Shown in pieces: positions 23,885-32,790 of a stretch of DNA of 64,000 nt. The DNA lies in NCBI GenBank assembly GCA_023421245.1, contig JAEZTV010000010.1, positions 1 to 64,000 of the forward strand, given 5' to 3'. A program made the position numbers and the translations under genes. This DNA is from Bacillota bacterium. GTDB lineage: Bacteria; Bacillota; Clostridia; Oscillospirales; Ruminococcaceae. Position 1 is the first letter of the stretch. Every line of letters starts with the position of its first letter. A model generated the notes under the pieces. The model had not been told where the DNA came from. It saw nothing but the letters and a program-made list of their open reading frames with translations, and did not search any database.

Positions 23885-24427
23885 ATGCCGCTGCCCAAAG
23901 GTTCCATCCCGCTGCACAGCAAACGATTGTTGCTGCGGCCGCTCACCGCAGCCGATGCCAAAACCGTCTTTGAAACCTGGGCAGGCGACAGGCGGGTTGC
24001 GTACTTTATGCGCTGGAACATCCACCAGTCAATCGAGGACACCCTGCAATGGCTCAGGGAGTGTGAAGGCTGTATAAATGACCCCACGTTTTACAACTGG
24101 GGAATTGTAATAAAAGAAAGCGGCGCGCTTATCGGTTCCATCGGCCTCATACAAAACGACGAGTATCCCGGCCGGTTTGAGATTGGGTACTGCATTGCCA
24201 TGCCCTATTGGGGGCAGGGCTACACCACCGAAGCGGCCACGCGTGTGATGGAGTACGCCGCAAACGAGGTGGGCATCACCCGCTTTGTCGGGGTCTATGC
24301 GCTGGATAACCCCGTCTCGGGCAAAATACTTCGCACACTGGGCTTTGTGCCGCAGCATAACAGTACCTATCATAGCTACGACGGCACCCGTGAATACGAC
24401 TGCGCGGTGACGTTTTTCGACCTATAA
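23885..24427 (+). CDS. GNAT acetyltransferase, RimJ/RimL type
   Basis: This 180-residue protein is a RimJ-like N-acetyltransferase: SKRLLLRPLTAADA at the N-terminus, GSIGLIQNDEYPGRFEIGY, and the acetyl-CoA loop PYWGQGYTTEA (Q/R-x-x-G-x-G/A pattern). The acceptor is unknown. The ATG at 23885 is favoured over a GTG at 23867, because GAAAGG lies 10 bases ahead. It follows the racemase by 21 bases, so the two form an operon. A 14-bp hairpin follows. Confidence 0.85.
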   Translation: MPLPKGSIPLHSKRLLLRPLTAADAKTVFETWAGDRRVAYFMRWNIHQSIEDTLQWLRECEGCINDPTFYNWGIVIKESGALIGSIGLIQNDEYPGRFEIGYCIAMPYWGQGYTTEAATRVMEYAANEVGITRFVGVYALDNPVSGKILRTLGFVPQHNSTYHSYDGTREYDCAVTFFDL

Positions 24428-24432
24428 ACAGC

Positions 24433-24464
24433 TTCGCCCCTTTTGGTTTTCCAAAAGGGGCGAA
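24433..24464. terminator. Convergent terminator hairpin
   Basis: A perfect 14-bp stem with loop TTTT lies between two convergent genes, ending 8 bases before the CPBP stop. Confidence 0.75.
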
Positions 24465-24471
24465 TATTGTG

Positions 24472-25263
24472 TTAATAAAAGATTGCGAACAGGTACGCCG
24501 TTCCCACCGAGATGATATTTGCAAGGCTGTGCAGCAGCATCGGGTAGAGCACACTGTCCGAATGCTCGTAAGCCATCGCATACGCAACACCCAGCATAAA
24601 CGAAAGCATGAGCTGAAACGAATCGTACGTTACGGTAAAGGGGGCAATGCTCCAGTTAATATGCGCAAGCGCAAACAACACGGCAGCAACAATGCCTGCG
24701 GGGTAAACCGTCTTCCACGAGCGGGATACAAACTCCCTGCGAACAAACCTGCCAAAGCGAATCAGTTTTCCCTTGCCCAAAATGTGCCACATCACACCGA
24801 TAGGCAGCGCACGGAACAACAGCTCCTCCGACGGGCCCGAAAGCAGCAGCTGAAAGCCGAGCGTTCCCAGCACATTTCGCGCATTGAGCGGATACTCAAA
24901 CGCGCGCCGGAACCCATAAAAGCTTCGTATAAACTCTACCGCCACAGTAATCACAAGAATCACCGCCGCAATACGCGCCACAAAAATAAGTCCCGCAGGG
25001 GCATGCCCAGCTCTCAGCCCAAAATCGATTCCCCAAACCTTGCGGAGCAGTAAAATGACCGCAAGAGCAATGCCCATCTGCACCACATGGTGCACCGATA
25101 TCCACATAAACTGTCCGTCCGGGTCAATGCGGGTGTAGGAAAACCGGTTTGCCACAAACACACCCACTTTTGCGGCAAGCTGCTGAAACACAAACATCCC
25201 CAGCACCACCGCAACCGCCAACAACGCCTTGGGCTTACTCTCCGTTTTTTGCACAAGAAACAC
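24472..25263 (-). CDS. CPBP-family intramembrane protease
   Basis: This 263-residue membrane protein has about seven transmembrane segments and the CPBP (CAAX protease/bacteriocin-processing, ABI) motifs: SEELLFRALP (EExxxR), FALAHINW (FxxxH) and HSLANII (HxxxN). In other bacteria members process prenylated or bacteriocin-related peptides or are immunity proteins; here the substrate is unknown. It is the first of three CPBP genes in the window, transcribed alone on the minus strand. Confidence 0.9.
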   Translation of the reverse strand: MFLVQKTESKPKALLAVAVVLGMFVFQQLAAKVGVFVANRFSYTRIDPDGQFMWISVHHVVQMGIALAVILLLRKVWGIDFGLRAGHAPAGLIFVARIAAVILVITVAVEFIRSFYGFRRAFEYPLNARNVLGTLGFQLLLSGPSEELLFRALPIGVMWHILGKGKLIRFGRFVRREFVSRSWKTVYPAGIVAAVLFALAHINWSIAPFTVTYDSFQLMLSFMLGVAYAMAYEHSDSVLYPMLLHSLANIISVGTAYLFAIFY

Positions 25264-25384
25264 GACCTTTCTTCATTGTTAAAACCCCATGCCGAATCGT
25301 GTTATTATAACTTGTTATCGTGTCAAAGTTTAATAATCAGCAGGCTTTAAATCCTTTCTGATTTTAAAGACGTGTACAGCTTAA

Positions 25385-26599
25385 TCATATCTGTTTTTGC
25401 AGTACCGATGCCGCAATCGCATCGGCCAGTGCGTCAAGCTCGGCCTCCCGCGCGGGCTTGAGCCTGGAGCGAATATCCATCGGTTCGCCGAGAATCTCGG
25501 TATCCTTCATACCGCTTACGATATTCACCATCTCCTTTGCCGCCGCACTTGCCCATGAATGGTTGCCCAGTATTGCCACCTTGCGCCCGCGCAGCCCAAG
25601 TGCCGCCATCTCGCGCAGCGCCGCGTCCATTACAAAGTACAGGTTCAGGTTGTAGGTGGGGGCGGCAATCACCATATGGCTGTATTTCCACGCATCGGCG
25701 ATAATATAGGAGGCATGCGTTTTAGATACATCGTACATCCGCATATCACTTACCCCGCGCAGCGCCAGCTTGTTGGCAAGCGCATACACCGCGTTTTCGG
25801 TGTTGCCGTACATTGAGGCGTAAAACAACACCACACCCTGTTTTTCCGGCTCGTAGCGGCTCCATTTGTCATACTTGTCAAGGATATAGCCAATATCCCC
25901 ACGCCAAATAGGGCCATGCAGCGCGCAGATCATGTTAATCTTAACACCGGATAGCTTTTTGAGCAGCGCCTGCACTTGCGGGCCGTACTTGCCCACAATG
26001 TTTGCATAGTAACGGCGCGATTCGTCGAGGAACGCGTTTTCAAACTCCATCTCGTCGGCGAACAGATTCCCCGACAGCGCGCCGAACGCACCGAATGCGT
26101 CGGCCGAAAACAGGATGCCCTGACTCATTTCATAGGTCACCATCACCTCGGGCCAATGCACCATGGGCGCCATGTAAAAGCGCAGCGTATTGGCGCCCAG
26201 GCAGAGCTGCTGCCCCTCAGCAACCACCATCTGCTTTTTTGTAATGTCCATGTTGTAAAACTGGTGAAACAGCTCGAAGGTTTTTTTATTGCCGATGACC
26301 GTCACATCCGGGTACCGGCGTATAATCTCTTCGATGTTTGCACAGTGGTCGGGCTCCATGTGGTTGATAACAAGGTAGTCAAGCAGCCTGCCATCCAGTA
26401 CATGGATGATGTTTTCAACAAACTGCGCGCCGACAGAGGAATCCACCGTATCAATCAGCGCGGTCTTTTCATCCCGAATCAAAAAAGAGTTGTATGCTAC
26501 CCCATTGGTTAAGGGGAACATATTCTCAAAGCGTTCTATCCGCCGGTCGCTCGCGCCTACCCAGAATACGCGCGGCGATATCTCCTGTACACAATGCAT
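25385..26599 (-). CDS. FprA-type flavodiiron protein
   Basis: This 404-residue protein has an N-terminal metallo-beta-lactamase-like diiron domain (NHMEPDHC, VHWPEVM, FSADAFG, ALHGPIW) and a C-terminal flavodoxin domain (FYASMYGNTENAVYALA from about residue 260). Such A-type flavoproteins reduce oxygen to water, or nitric oxide, protecting anaerobes; electrons come from a rubredoxin encoded elsewhere. The ATG at 26599 is used because GGGAGG lies ahead and the domain begins there; the frame extends to 26695 without support. Confidence 0.95.
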   Translation of the reverse strand: MHCVQEISPRVFWVGASDRRIERFENMFPLTNGVAYNSFLIRDEKTALIDTVDSSVGAQFVENIIHVLDGRLLDYLVINHMEPDHCANIEEIIRRYPDVTVIGNKKTFELFHQFYNMDITKKQMVVAEGQQLCLGANTLRFYMAPMVHWPEVMVTYEMSQGILFSADAFGAFGALSGNLFADEMEFENAFLDESRRYYANIVGKYGPQVQALLKKLSGVKINMICALHGPIWRGDIGYILDKYDKWSRYEPEKQGVVLFYASMYGNTENAVYALANKLALRGVSDMRMYDVSKTHASYIIADAWKYSHMVIAAPTYNLNLYFVMDAALREMAALGLRGRKVAILGNHSWASAAAKEMVNIVSGMKDTEILGEPMDIRSRLKPAREAELDALADAIAASVLQKQI

Positions 26600-26956
26600 G
26601 TAAACAACCTCCCACTTATTTTTTCTGCTGCGAAGTTTGTTTTGATTGTAGCATACGAGACAGCGGCAAGACAAGCATTTTAAGCGCTGCCGCACTCCAA
26701 AACTGCCCGTCCGATACCGGCAGGGCAGACCGGTCCTTCATCCTGCTTCGTCCGCGCCGTATCACATAAAAAAGATACCGCACACGATTATGCTGTGCTT
26801 TTAATCCATACTAAAACAGAAACTTCCTGCCGCCTGCCGTCATAAAAACCTTGCTTATACGACCGTTTTATAGTTTAATATGTAGTACGGTTTCTTATGC
26901 GGCTGCTCCGTTTTATTTTGTCCGCCCCATACGGCGGTATTCAGAGGGGTTTTTCG

Positions 26957-27484
26957 ATGTCCCGATTAAATATTGTGCTGGTGGAACCGCGTATTCCGCA
27001 AAACACCGGCAACATTGCGCGCACCTGCGCCGTAACCGGCGCGCGGCTGCATCTGGTGCGCCCCATGGGGTTTGAACCAAGCGATAAAGAGTTAAAACGC
27101 GCAGGGCTCGATTACTGGCATCTGCTCGATATTACTTATTACGACAGCCTTGCGGATTTCCTTTTAAAAACGCAGGGCGCGGTCTACCGCCTTTTTACCA
27201 CCAAGGCGAGAACGGTGCACTCCGATATGTCCTACCCCGATGACTGTTATCTGGTATTTGGCAGGGAGGACGCAGGCCTTCCCGAGGAGCTTTTGTTTGC
27301 AAACCCGCAAAGCTGTGTGCGCATCCCGATGGCGGCACAGGCACGCAGCCTAAACCTTTCTAATTCGGTTGCTATTGCGGTGTACGAAACACTGCGCCAG
27401 TGGGGATACCCCGCACTTGCAAACGAGGGCAGCCTGACCCGCTACGATTGGAACGACGCTTTTACCACCCATATGGATGTTTGA
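26957..27484 (+). CDS. trmL: tRNA (cytidine34-2'-O)-methyltransferase
   Basis: This 175-residue SPOUT-fold enzyme methylates the wobble ribose of certain leucine tRNAs using S-adenosylmethionine. Motifs are LVEPRIPQNTGNIARTC, LVFGREDAGLPEE and RIPM...RSLNLSNSVAIAVYE, the knot-forming C-terminal part. AGAGGGG before 26957 fixes the start; an earlier in-frame start is unsupported. The degV gene begins 53 bases downstream. Confidence 0.95.
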   Translation: MSRLNIVLVEPRIPQNTGNIARTCAVTGARLHLVRPMGFEPSDKELKRAGLDYWHLLDITYYDSLADFLLKTQGAVYRLFTTKARTVHSDMSYPDDCYLVFGREDAGLPEELLFANPQSCVRIPMAAQARSLNLSNSVAIAVYETLRQWGYPALANEGSLTRYDWNDAFTTHMDV

Positions 27485-27537
27485 GTAAAGATACTATGGC
27501 AGAACAACCGCTGCCGGAAAAGGAGCAGGCTAAAATC

Positions 27538-28416
27538 ATGAGCAATATGAAAGTGCGATTTCTCACCGACTCCGCATGCGACCTTCCCGAATGCAGCGCA
27601 CAGGAGTACGGTATCAAGGTACTGCCCATCCCCATCACGGTGGATGGCAGGGGGTATCTGGAGCGGGTGGATTTTTCAAACACCGAGTTTTATGAGCTCC
27701 TTAAAAACAGCAGCACAATCCCTACCACGGCGCACATCACGCAGGTGACCTATCTGGAGGAATACGAAAAAGCAGCGGCGCAGGGGTTTGGTGCGGTAAT
27801 TGTCACCACCATCTCCTCCACCGGCTCTGCTATGAAGGATGCCGCAACCCTTGCACGGCAGCTGTACTATGAAGATCACCCCGACACCGCGCTCGAAATC
27901 TATGTGGTAGACAGCCTCAACTATACCATGAGCTACGGCTACCCGCAGATCGAAGCGGTTAAGATGGTACGGGCGGGCGCGTCGGCAAAAGAGGCCGCCG
28001 CATATCTTGAGGATTTCTTTACCCGTGTGGAGATTCTGTTTACCCCCTATACGCTTGAGTATGCCAAAAAGTCAGGACGCATCGGCGTTGCGGCGGCCTT
28101 CGTGGGCGAGATGCTGGGGCTGCGCCCCGTAATCTCAATCATCGACGGCAAGATGCATATCGACGACAAGGTACGCGGCGATAAGGCGGTAATCACCCGC
28201 ACCACCGAGCTTGTGAAAGCGCGCAAGGCAGAGCCAAAGTCGCCGTATCTGGTTGTACGCGGCAGCCGCGGCGGCGTGGGGGACGAGTGCGCCGAGGCGC
28301 TGACCAAAGCGCTCGGGTACCCGCCGGCAGGCATCTACTACATCGGCGCTTGCATCGCCATCAACAGCGGCCCCGAGGTTGTGGGTGTGGTGTTCACGGG
28401 TAAAAAACGCCGGTAA
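27538..28416 (+). CDS. DegV-family fatty-acid-binding protein
   Basis: This 292-residue DegV protein has FLTDSACDLP at the N-terminus, ISSTGSAMKDAA with the Ser that contacts the bound lipid carboxylate, and the C-terminal GGVGDECAEAL part. Members (FakB-like) present exogenous fatty acids to FakA kinase. No fakA gene is near. Starts at 27496 and 27547 are possible; ATG at 27538 has GGAG 12 bases ahead. A terminator follows. Confidence 0.9.
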   Translation: MSNMKVRFLTDSACDLPECSAQEYGIKVLPIPITVDGRGYLERVDFSNTEFYELLKNSSTIPTTAHITQVTYLEEYEKAAAQGFGAVIVTTISSTGSAMKDAATLARQLYYEDHPDTALEIYVVDSLNYTMSYGYPQIEAVKMVRAGASAKEAAAYLEDFFTRVEILFTPYTLEYAKKSGRIGVAAAFVGEMLGLRPVISIIDGKMHIDDKVRGDKAVITRTTELVKARKAEPKSPYLVVRGSRGGVGDECAEALTKALGYPPAGIYYIGACIAINSGPEVVGVVFTGKKRR

Positions 28417-28438
28417 CTGCAAATCGATACATACAAGA

Positions 28439-28470
28439 AGGGAACGGAAAAACCGTTCCCTCTGTTTTTT
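28439..28470 (+). terminator. Terminator of degV
   Basis: A 9-bp stem (AGGGAACGG with its complement, loop AAAAA) is followed shortly by T6. Confidence 0.85.
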
Positions 28471-28499
28471 GTGACGCTAAAAAGCTTTTTACGGGAATA

Positions 28500-28856
28500 C
28501 TACGCCTTATCCTTTGGCTTAAAGATGAGCGCCACCAAAAACCCGAAGAACACGGCGGCGGCAATACCTGCGGCGGCGGCTGTGATACCGCCGGTCAGCG
28601 CTCCGATTAAGCCCTCCTTTTGTATCGCCTCTTTTGTACCTTTGGCAATCAGGTAGCCAAAGCCGGTAAGCGGCACGGTTGCTCCCGCACCCGCAAACTC
28701 CACCAGCGGCTTGTACACCCCCAGCGCACCCAGCAATACACCCGCCACCACATAGGTAACCAAAATGCGTGCGGGGGTAATCTTGGTCTTGCTGATGAGT
28801 ATCTGGGCGATGGCGCACAGCAATCCTCCCACCCAAAATGCGTTAAAATAGTTCAT
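28500..28856 (-). CDS. spoVAE: Stage V sporulation protein AE
   Basis: This 118-residue membrane protein with about four transmembrane segments matches SpoVAE: FWVGGLLCAIAQILI, PARILVTYVVAGVLLG and GAGATVPLTGFG. SpoVA proteins form the channel for dipicolinic acid uptake into the forespore and its release on germination. In relatives spoVAE directly follows spoVAD; here about 1.09 kb of repeats separates them. AAAGGAAC precedes the ATG. Expression must come from readthrough or from a new promoter in the repeats. Confidence 0.93.
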   Translation of the reverse strand: MNYFNAFWVGGLLCAIAQILISKTKITPARILVTYVVAGVLLGALGVYKPLVEFAGAGATVPLTGFGYLIAKGTKEAIQKEGLIGALTGGITAAAAGIAAAVFFGFLVALIFKPKDKA

Positions 28857-28934
28857 ACCATGGTTCCTTTCTGCCGATTGGAACGGCCGATAACCGCTCC
28901 GTTTGATACTTTCATTTTTTTGTGTTGCCCGCCC

Positions 28935-29870
28935 GTGCCCTCAACACTATTGCAGGACAGCTTGTTAACCGTTATTGCTCACCCTACACAACATAAGCTT
29001 ATATTTTATATCTGTCCGTTCTCGCACGGACGGGCGACTTCCTTTTGTTGAATGCGTAGGGGCGCGCATTGCGCGTCCGAATTTGGCCTCCTCGCCCGTC
29101 GCCGCAGACAGGGCATGATGAAACAGGCGGAAAACCGAAGGTTTTCCAATGCGAAACCTTGTTTCGCTATATGCCAGCCGCAGGTTGGCTATGCGCCCCG
29201 CGTAATACCACACGCATGATGGATAACCACCGCTTTATGTGTCTTATGAAGAAAGGTTTCGCCTTCGGGCGACTTCCTTTTGTTGTTCGACAAAAGGAAG
29301 GAAAAACGAATCAGGGGTGCCCCCTGAACCCCGCGCGGGCAATCAGGCGACAGGCTTTGCACCCGAAACAACCTGCCTCGGCGCACTCCACTTATCTCAC
29401 GGAGCCAAGGGGGAAAGGGGGCTCCGTTCGGCGTGCCGTGCGCAAAACGCTGCGCGTTTGACGTTTGTGCAAAACTGTTCCCCCAACAAGCTGATGAACC
29501 GAAAACCGCAGGTTTTCAAAATGCGAAGCTTTGCTTCGCTATGCGATAATTCTTTGTGAATAGAAACTGCGAGGTGCAGTTCGCCCGTGCTGCGGTTGGG
29601 GTTTTCAAGGGGCGAAGCCACTTGATTCATTTTTGCCTACTTTTGTTGAAACACAAAAGTAGGTCGCCTGTCCGTGCGCGTACGGGCGTTCCAATCAGTA
29701 TCTGATGGTTTATTGTAGGGCAGATGGCTAACCTTTATTGCTCATCCAAGCCTTCTCAACGTTGTGCAAAGCTTGACCTTTCTGGGAAACCTTACAAGCC
29801 TTCTCCTGTTAGGAGAAGGTGTCATAGCGAAACTTTGTTTTGCTATGCCGGATGAGGTCAATTGCAGCAA
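28935..29870. repeat. Mosaic intergenic repeat, copy 3, inside the spoVA operon
   Basis: This gene-free segment lies between spoVAE and spoVAD. It includes GCGCGCATTGCGCGTCCG (as at 20.75 kb), the GAAAACCG-AAG-GTTTTCC hairpin, TTTTGTTGTTCGACAAAAG and AATCAGGGGTGCCCCCTGAA (as at 20.88 kb), a segment at about 29565-29665 nearly identical to about 40760-40870, a TAGGGCAGATGGCTAACC segment (as at 56.29 kb), and the CCTTCTCC-TGTT-AGGAGAAGG palindrome followed by CATAGCG...ATGCCGGATGAGGTCA. Its frames show no codon-level conservation between copies. Confidence 0.85.
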
Positions 29871-29943
29871 TAATCGCCGGATCATCAAAACAGGCAAAAA
29901 CCGCGAATTTTCCTACTCCCAATCTCCGATCCACTATTCCGCA

Positions 29944-30963
29944 CTAACTCCATTTGCTGTCGGCCAGATACACCAGATGCGCAATACCTGGAATGCTTTC
30001 GCCCTGCTGCAGGCTGGTAGGGCTCATCAGCGCACCGGTGGCAACAAACAATACGTTGTTCAGCGCACCCTCGCTGATGCGCGTCAGAATATACGAGCAC
30101 AGCACAGACGCACTGCATCCGCAGCCCGAGCCGCCCGCGTTTACATCCTGCGTTTCGGTGTCATATATGAGCAGCCCGCAATCGCTGTGACGGCCCGAGA
30201 CGTCATACCCGTCACGCTTGAGCAGCTCCACCAACAGCTGCGAGCCCACCTCCCCAAGGTCTCCGGTAAGAATCAGGTCATAGCGGTCGGGCGAGGTGTT
30301 GGTGTCGGTAAAATAGGTCACCAGCGTATCGGCAGCGGCTGGTGCCATGGCAGCGCCCATATTATTGGTATCGGTAATGCCCATATCCTGTATCTTCCCG
30401 ACGGTTACCGCGCGCACATACGGCGCGACGGACGACTGCGAAACAATCGCGCTGCCCGCACCGGTTACCGTCCATTGTGAGGATGGTGTCCGCAGGCCGC
30501 CGTACTCCAGCGGGTAGCGGAACTGGCGCTCTGCCGAACAGAAGTGCGAGGATGTCACGCAGATACAGTTGCTTGCCGCACCGCTATCTACAAAAACCGA
30601 ACCCATGCACAGCGATTCCGCCATTGTGGAGCATGCGCCAAATAGGCCCACAAGCGGTACGCCCAGATCGCGCAGCCCATAGGTAGAGCTGATGCACTGG
30701 TTGAGCAGATCCCCCGCAAAAACGTAATCCATGTCCGTCGGCGCAAGCTGTGCCTTGGCAAGCGCCTTGTTTACCGCATCCTTCTGCAAGCGGCTTTCTG
30801 CCTTTTCCCACGTTTCCTCCCCCATGGTGGTGTCGGTGCATATCATGTCAAAGTACCGTGCAAGCGGCCCCTCGCTTTCCTTTTTCCCCACCACCGAGGC
30901 GTACGCCGCAATGCTGGGGCAGCTGTCCAGACGCAATGTATATCTACCCTGACGTGTGGGCAT
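29944..30963 (-). CDS. spoVAD: Stage V sporulation protein AD
   Basis: This 339-residue thiolase-fold protein is SpoVAD, the soluble dipicolinic-acid-binding component of the spore channel. GRYTLRLDSCPSIAAYASVV, KKESEGPLARYFD and the C-terminal LQQGESIPGIAHLV are typical. The ATG at 30963 fits family length; a GTG at 31002 would add 13 residues. It follows spoVAC by 65 bases. Downstream continuity with spoVAE is broken by the repeat block. Confidence 0.95.
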   Translation of the reverse strand: MPTRQGRYTLRLDSCPSIAAYASVVGKKESEGPLARYFDMICTDTTMGEETWEKAESRLQKDAVNKALAKAQLAPTDMDYVFAGDLLNQCISSTYGLRDLGVPLVGLFGACSTMAESLCMGSVFVDSGAASNCICVTSSHFCSAERQFRYPLEYGGLRTPSSQWTVTGAGSAIVSQSSVAPYVRAVTVGKIQDMGITDTNNMGAAMAPAAADTLVTYFTDTNTSPDRYDLILTGDLGEVGSQLLVELLKRDGYDVSGRHSDCGLLIYDTETQDVNAGGSGCGCSASVLCSYILTRISEGALNNVLFVATGALMSPTSLQQGESIPGIAHLVYLADSKWS

Positions 30964-31028
30964 AACAATTACCAACCCTTTCCGCAAAATGTCTTTTGAC
31001 ACCCAGCCTTGCCCCGTAAAACAGGCGG

Positions 31029-31478
31029 TTAATAGAGGTTAAACAAAAACAGAATAAGCCCATACACAATGCCCGCCGTCAAGCCGTATACAATCACAGG
31101 CCCTGCAATGGTAAACATCTTTGCGCCAAGCCCCAGTACAAACCCTTCACTTTTAAAATCGATTGCGGGTGCGGCGACGGAGTTTGAAAATCCGGTGATG
31201 GGCACAAGCACACCCGCACCCGCGTACTTTGCAATGTCATCAAATACATGCAGGCCGGTCAGCAGCGCAGCAATAAAGATGAGCGTAATCGATGTCAGTG
31301 TGCTTGCAAGCTCACGGCTGACGTTGGGGTTTAAGAGATACAATGCGGTAAACAGCTCGCCGATGGTACAAACCACCCCGCCGCATAAAAATGCCACGGT
31401 ACAATCCCGTACCGTCGCGGATGGATGCTCGGCGCGTTTGACAAGCTCGGAGTATTCGTTTGGGGTAAGCTTGAACAT
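31029..31478 (-). CDS. spoVAC: Stage V sporulation protein AC
   Basis: This 149-residue membrane protein has about four transmembrane segments. LLTGLHVFDDIAKYAGAGVLVPITGFSN-type sequence (about residues 77-104) and KSEGFVLGLGAKMF are diagnostic of SpoVAC, a mechanosensitive part of the dipicolinic acid channel. AAAGGG precedes the ATG. Upstream on the minus strand TGAATT and a CAAGTATA element are spaced about 19 bp apart, a weak match to a forespore sigma-G promoter. Confidence 0.94.
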   Translation of the reverse strand: MFKLTPNEYSELVKRAEHPSATVRDCTVAFLCGGVVCTIGELFTALYLLNPNVSRELASTLTSITLIFIAALLTGLHVFDDIAKYAGAGVLVPITGFSNSVAAPAIDFKSEGFVLGLGAKMFTIAGPVIVYGLTAGIVYGLILFLFNLY

Positions 31479-31586
31479 ATAAAAATCAAACCCTTTCCGG
31501 TTATACTTGGCAGCAGTATTGTTGTGGCAAATTCACCTAAGTTAGTGTTAACAGCCTGCGTAATTTTATTCGAACAACACCACGCA

Positions 31587-31615
31587 AAAGGTCCGCCGGA
31601 TAATCCGGCGGACCT
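31587..31615 (-). terminator. Terminator of the sugar kinase gene
   Basis: A 13-bp perfect GC-rich stem (AAGGTCCGCCGGA with its complement, 3-base loop) lies 22 bases after the kinase stop, with TTTT on the minus-strand side. Confidence 0.85.
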
Positions 31616-31636
31616 TAAAAAAGTCGATCGCATTGG

Positions 31637-32608
31637 TTACACAATTTTGGGGGTGCTGCGCATGCACTCATACACCTGTTCGATGTTAGGCAGCGCGTTC
31701 ATTGCGCCGCGCATGGTGGTGGTCATTGAGCCGACGGCGGTGGCAAAGTCCAGGCATACCATCATCTCGGCCAGCGACATCCGGTCAAGCGGCTTCTCAA
31801 ACCGCAAAATACGGTAGAGCAGGCCGCCCACAAACGCATCCCCCGCACCTGTGGTATCCAGCACCGCAATGCTATAGGCGGGCACATAAATCTCGTAAGA
31901 AAGCGTTGCGCAAAACGCGCCCTTTTCTCCCAGTGTTACCACTACCGCGGTCAGATTATAGTCGCGCAGCAGGCTGCGGCAGCCCTGCTCCAGCGGCAGA
32001 TTACCGGTAACAAATTCAAACTCGGTTTTGGAAAGCTTCAGCAGGTGCGCATACTGCATCCCGCGCAGAATGCTGTCGCGCGCCACACGCTCGTCCTGCC
32101 ACAGGGTAGGGCGCAGGTTTGGGTCATAGCATACCAGCTTATCCGCCTGCTTTGCGTGCTCTGCCGCCGTCATTGTAGCGGTGCAGCTGGGCTCATCGGT
32201 CATAGAAACCGAGCCGTAACAAAACGCACGGGCGGCGTCAATCAGGCCCAAATCAACCTCGCCCTCCGTCAGGCGCACATCGGCGGTACTGCTGTGATAA
32301 AAGGTTTGGGTCGTACCGCCGCCTTGATCGGGCAGTACAAACGCAAGGGCTGTGGGATAAAACCTAGTATCCTTTACCCCGCTTACGTCCACCCCGCGTG
32401 ATGCAAGGTTTTCCTTGAGCGCACGGCCAAAGGCATCCTGCCCCACCTTGCCGATGTACGCGGCACTGCCCCCAAGCCGCGTGACACACGCCGCAACATT
32501 TGCGGGCGCCCCGCCCGGGTTTTGCTCAAACAAGGGGCTGCCGAACTCCGAAATTCCCGCGGGCGTAAAATCCATAATCAGCTCGCCCAACGCCGTAACA
32601 TCAAGCAT
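31637..32608 (-). CDS. PfkB-family sugar kinase, probable fructokinase
   Basis: This 323-residue ribokinase-like protein has the N-terminal GELIMDF and NPGGAPANVAACVTRLGG (signature 1) and the C-terminal DTTGAGDAFVGGLLY (signature 2 with the catalytic Asp). Overall it most resembles bacterial fructokinases (ATP + fructose to fructose 6-phosphate), though PfkB specificity is not safely told from sequence. GGAAG is ahead of the ATG. It is a single gene here, divergent from nothing and upstream of the spoVA genes. Confidence 0.85.
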   Translation of the reverse strand: MLDVTALGELIMDFTPAGISEFGSPLFEQNPGGAPANVAACVTRLGGSAAYIGKVGQDAFGRALKENLASRGVDVSGVKDTRFYPTALAFVLPDQGGGTTQTFYHSSTADVRLTEGEVDLGLIDAARAFCYGSVSMTDEPSCTATMTAAEHAKQADKLVCYDPNLRPTLWQDERVARDSILRGMQYAHLLKLSKTEFEFVTGNLPLEQGCRSLLRDYNLTAVVVTLGEKGAFCATLSYEIYVPAYSIAVLDTTGAGDAFVGGLLYRILRFEKPLDRMSLAEMMVCLDFATAVGSMTTTMRGAMNALPNIEQVYECMRSTPKIV

Positions 32609-32790
32609 TATGACGGCACTTCCTTTCTGTCTCCCTTGTCGGTGTTTTGTTTCCTTACTGCATAGTCAATCAGCCTGAAAACCATTTCTTTTTCTCAGTG
32701 GTGCGGGCAATGCCGGGAAATCCATGCATCTGTTAAGTGTATTCATTTTAAAGTTTGTCAAGTATAATTATATCCCGTTTGGCCGCTCCG

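Noticed and set aside
29397..29630. Minus-strand frame whose start (MNQ-ASPLENPNRSTG) recurs at 40614-40832
   Set aside because: The shared part is simply the shared repeat DNA. Of the few differences several change amino acids, the downstream parts diverge completely, and no ribosome binding site is present.
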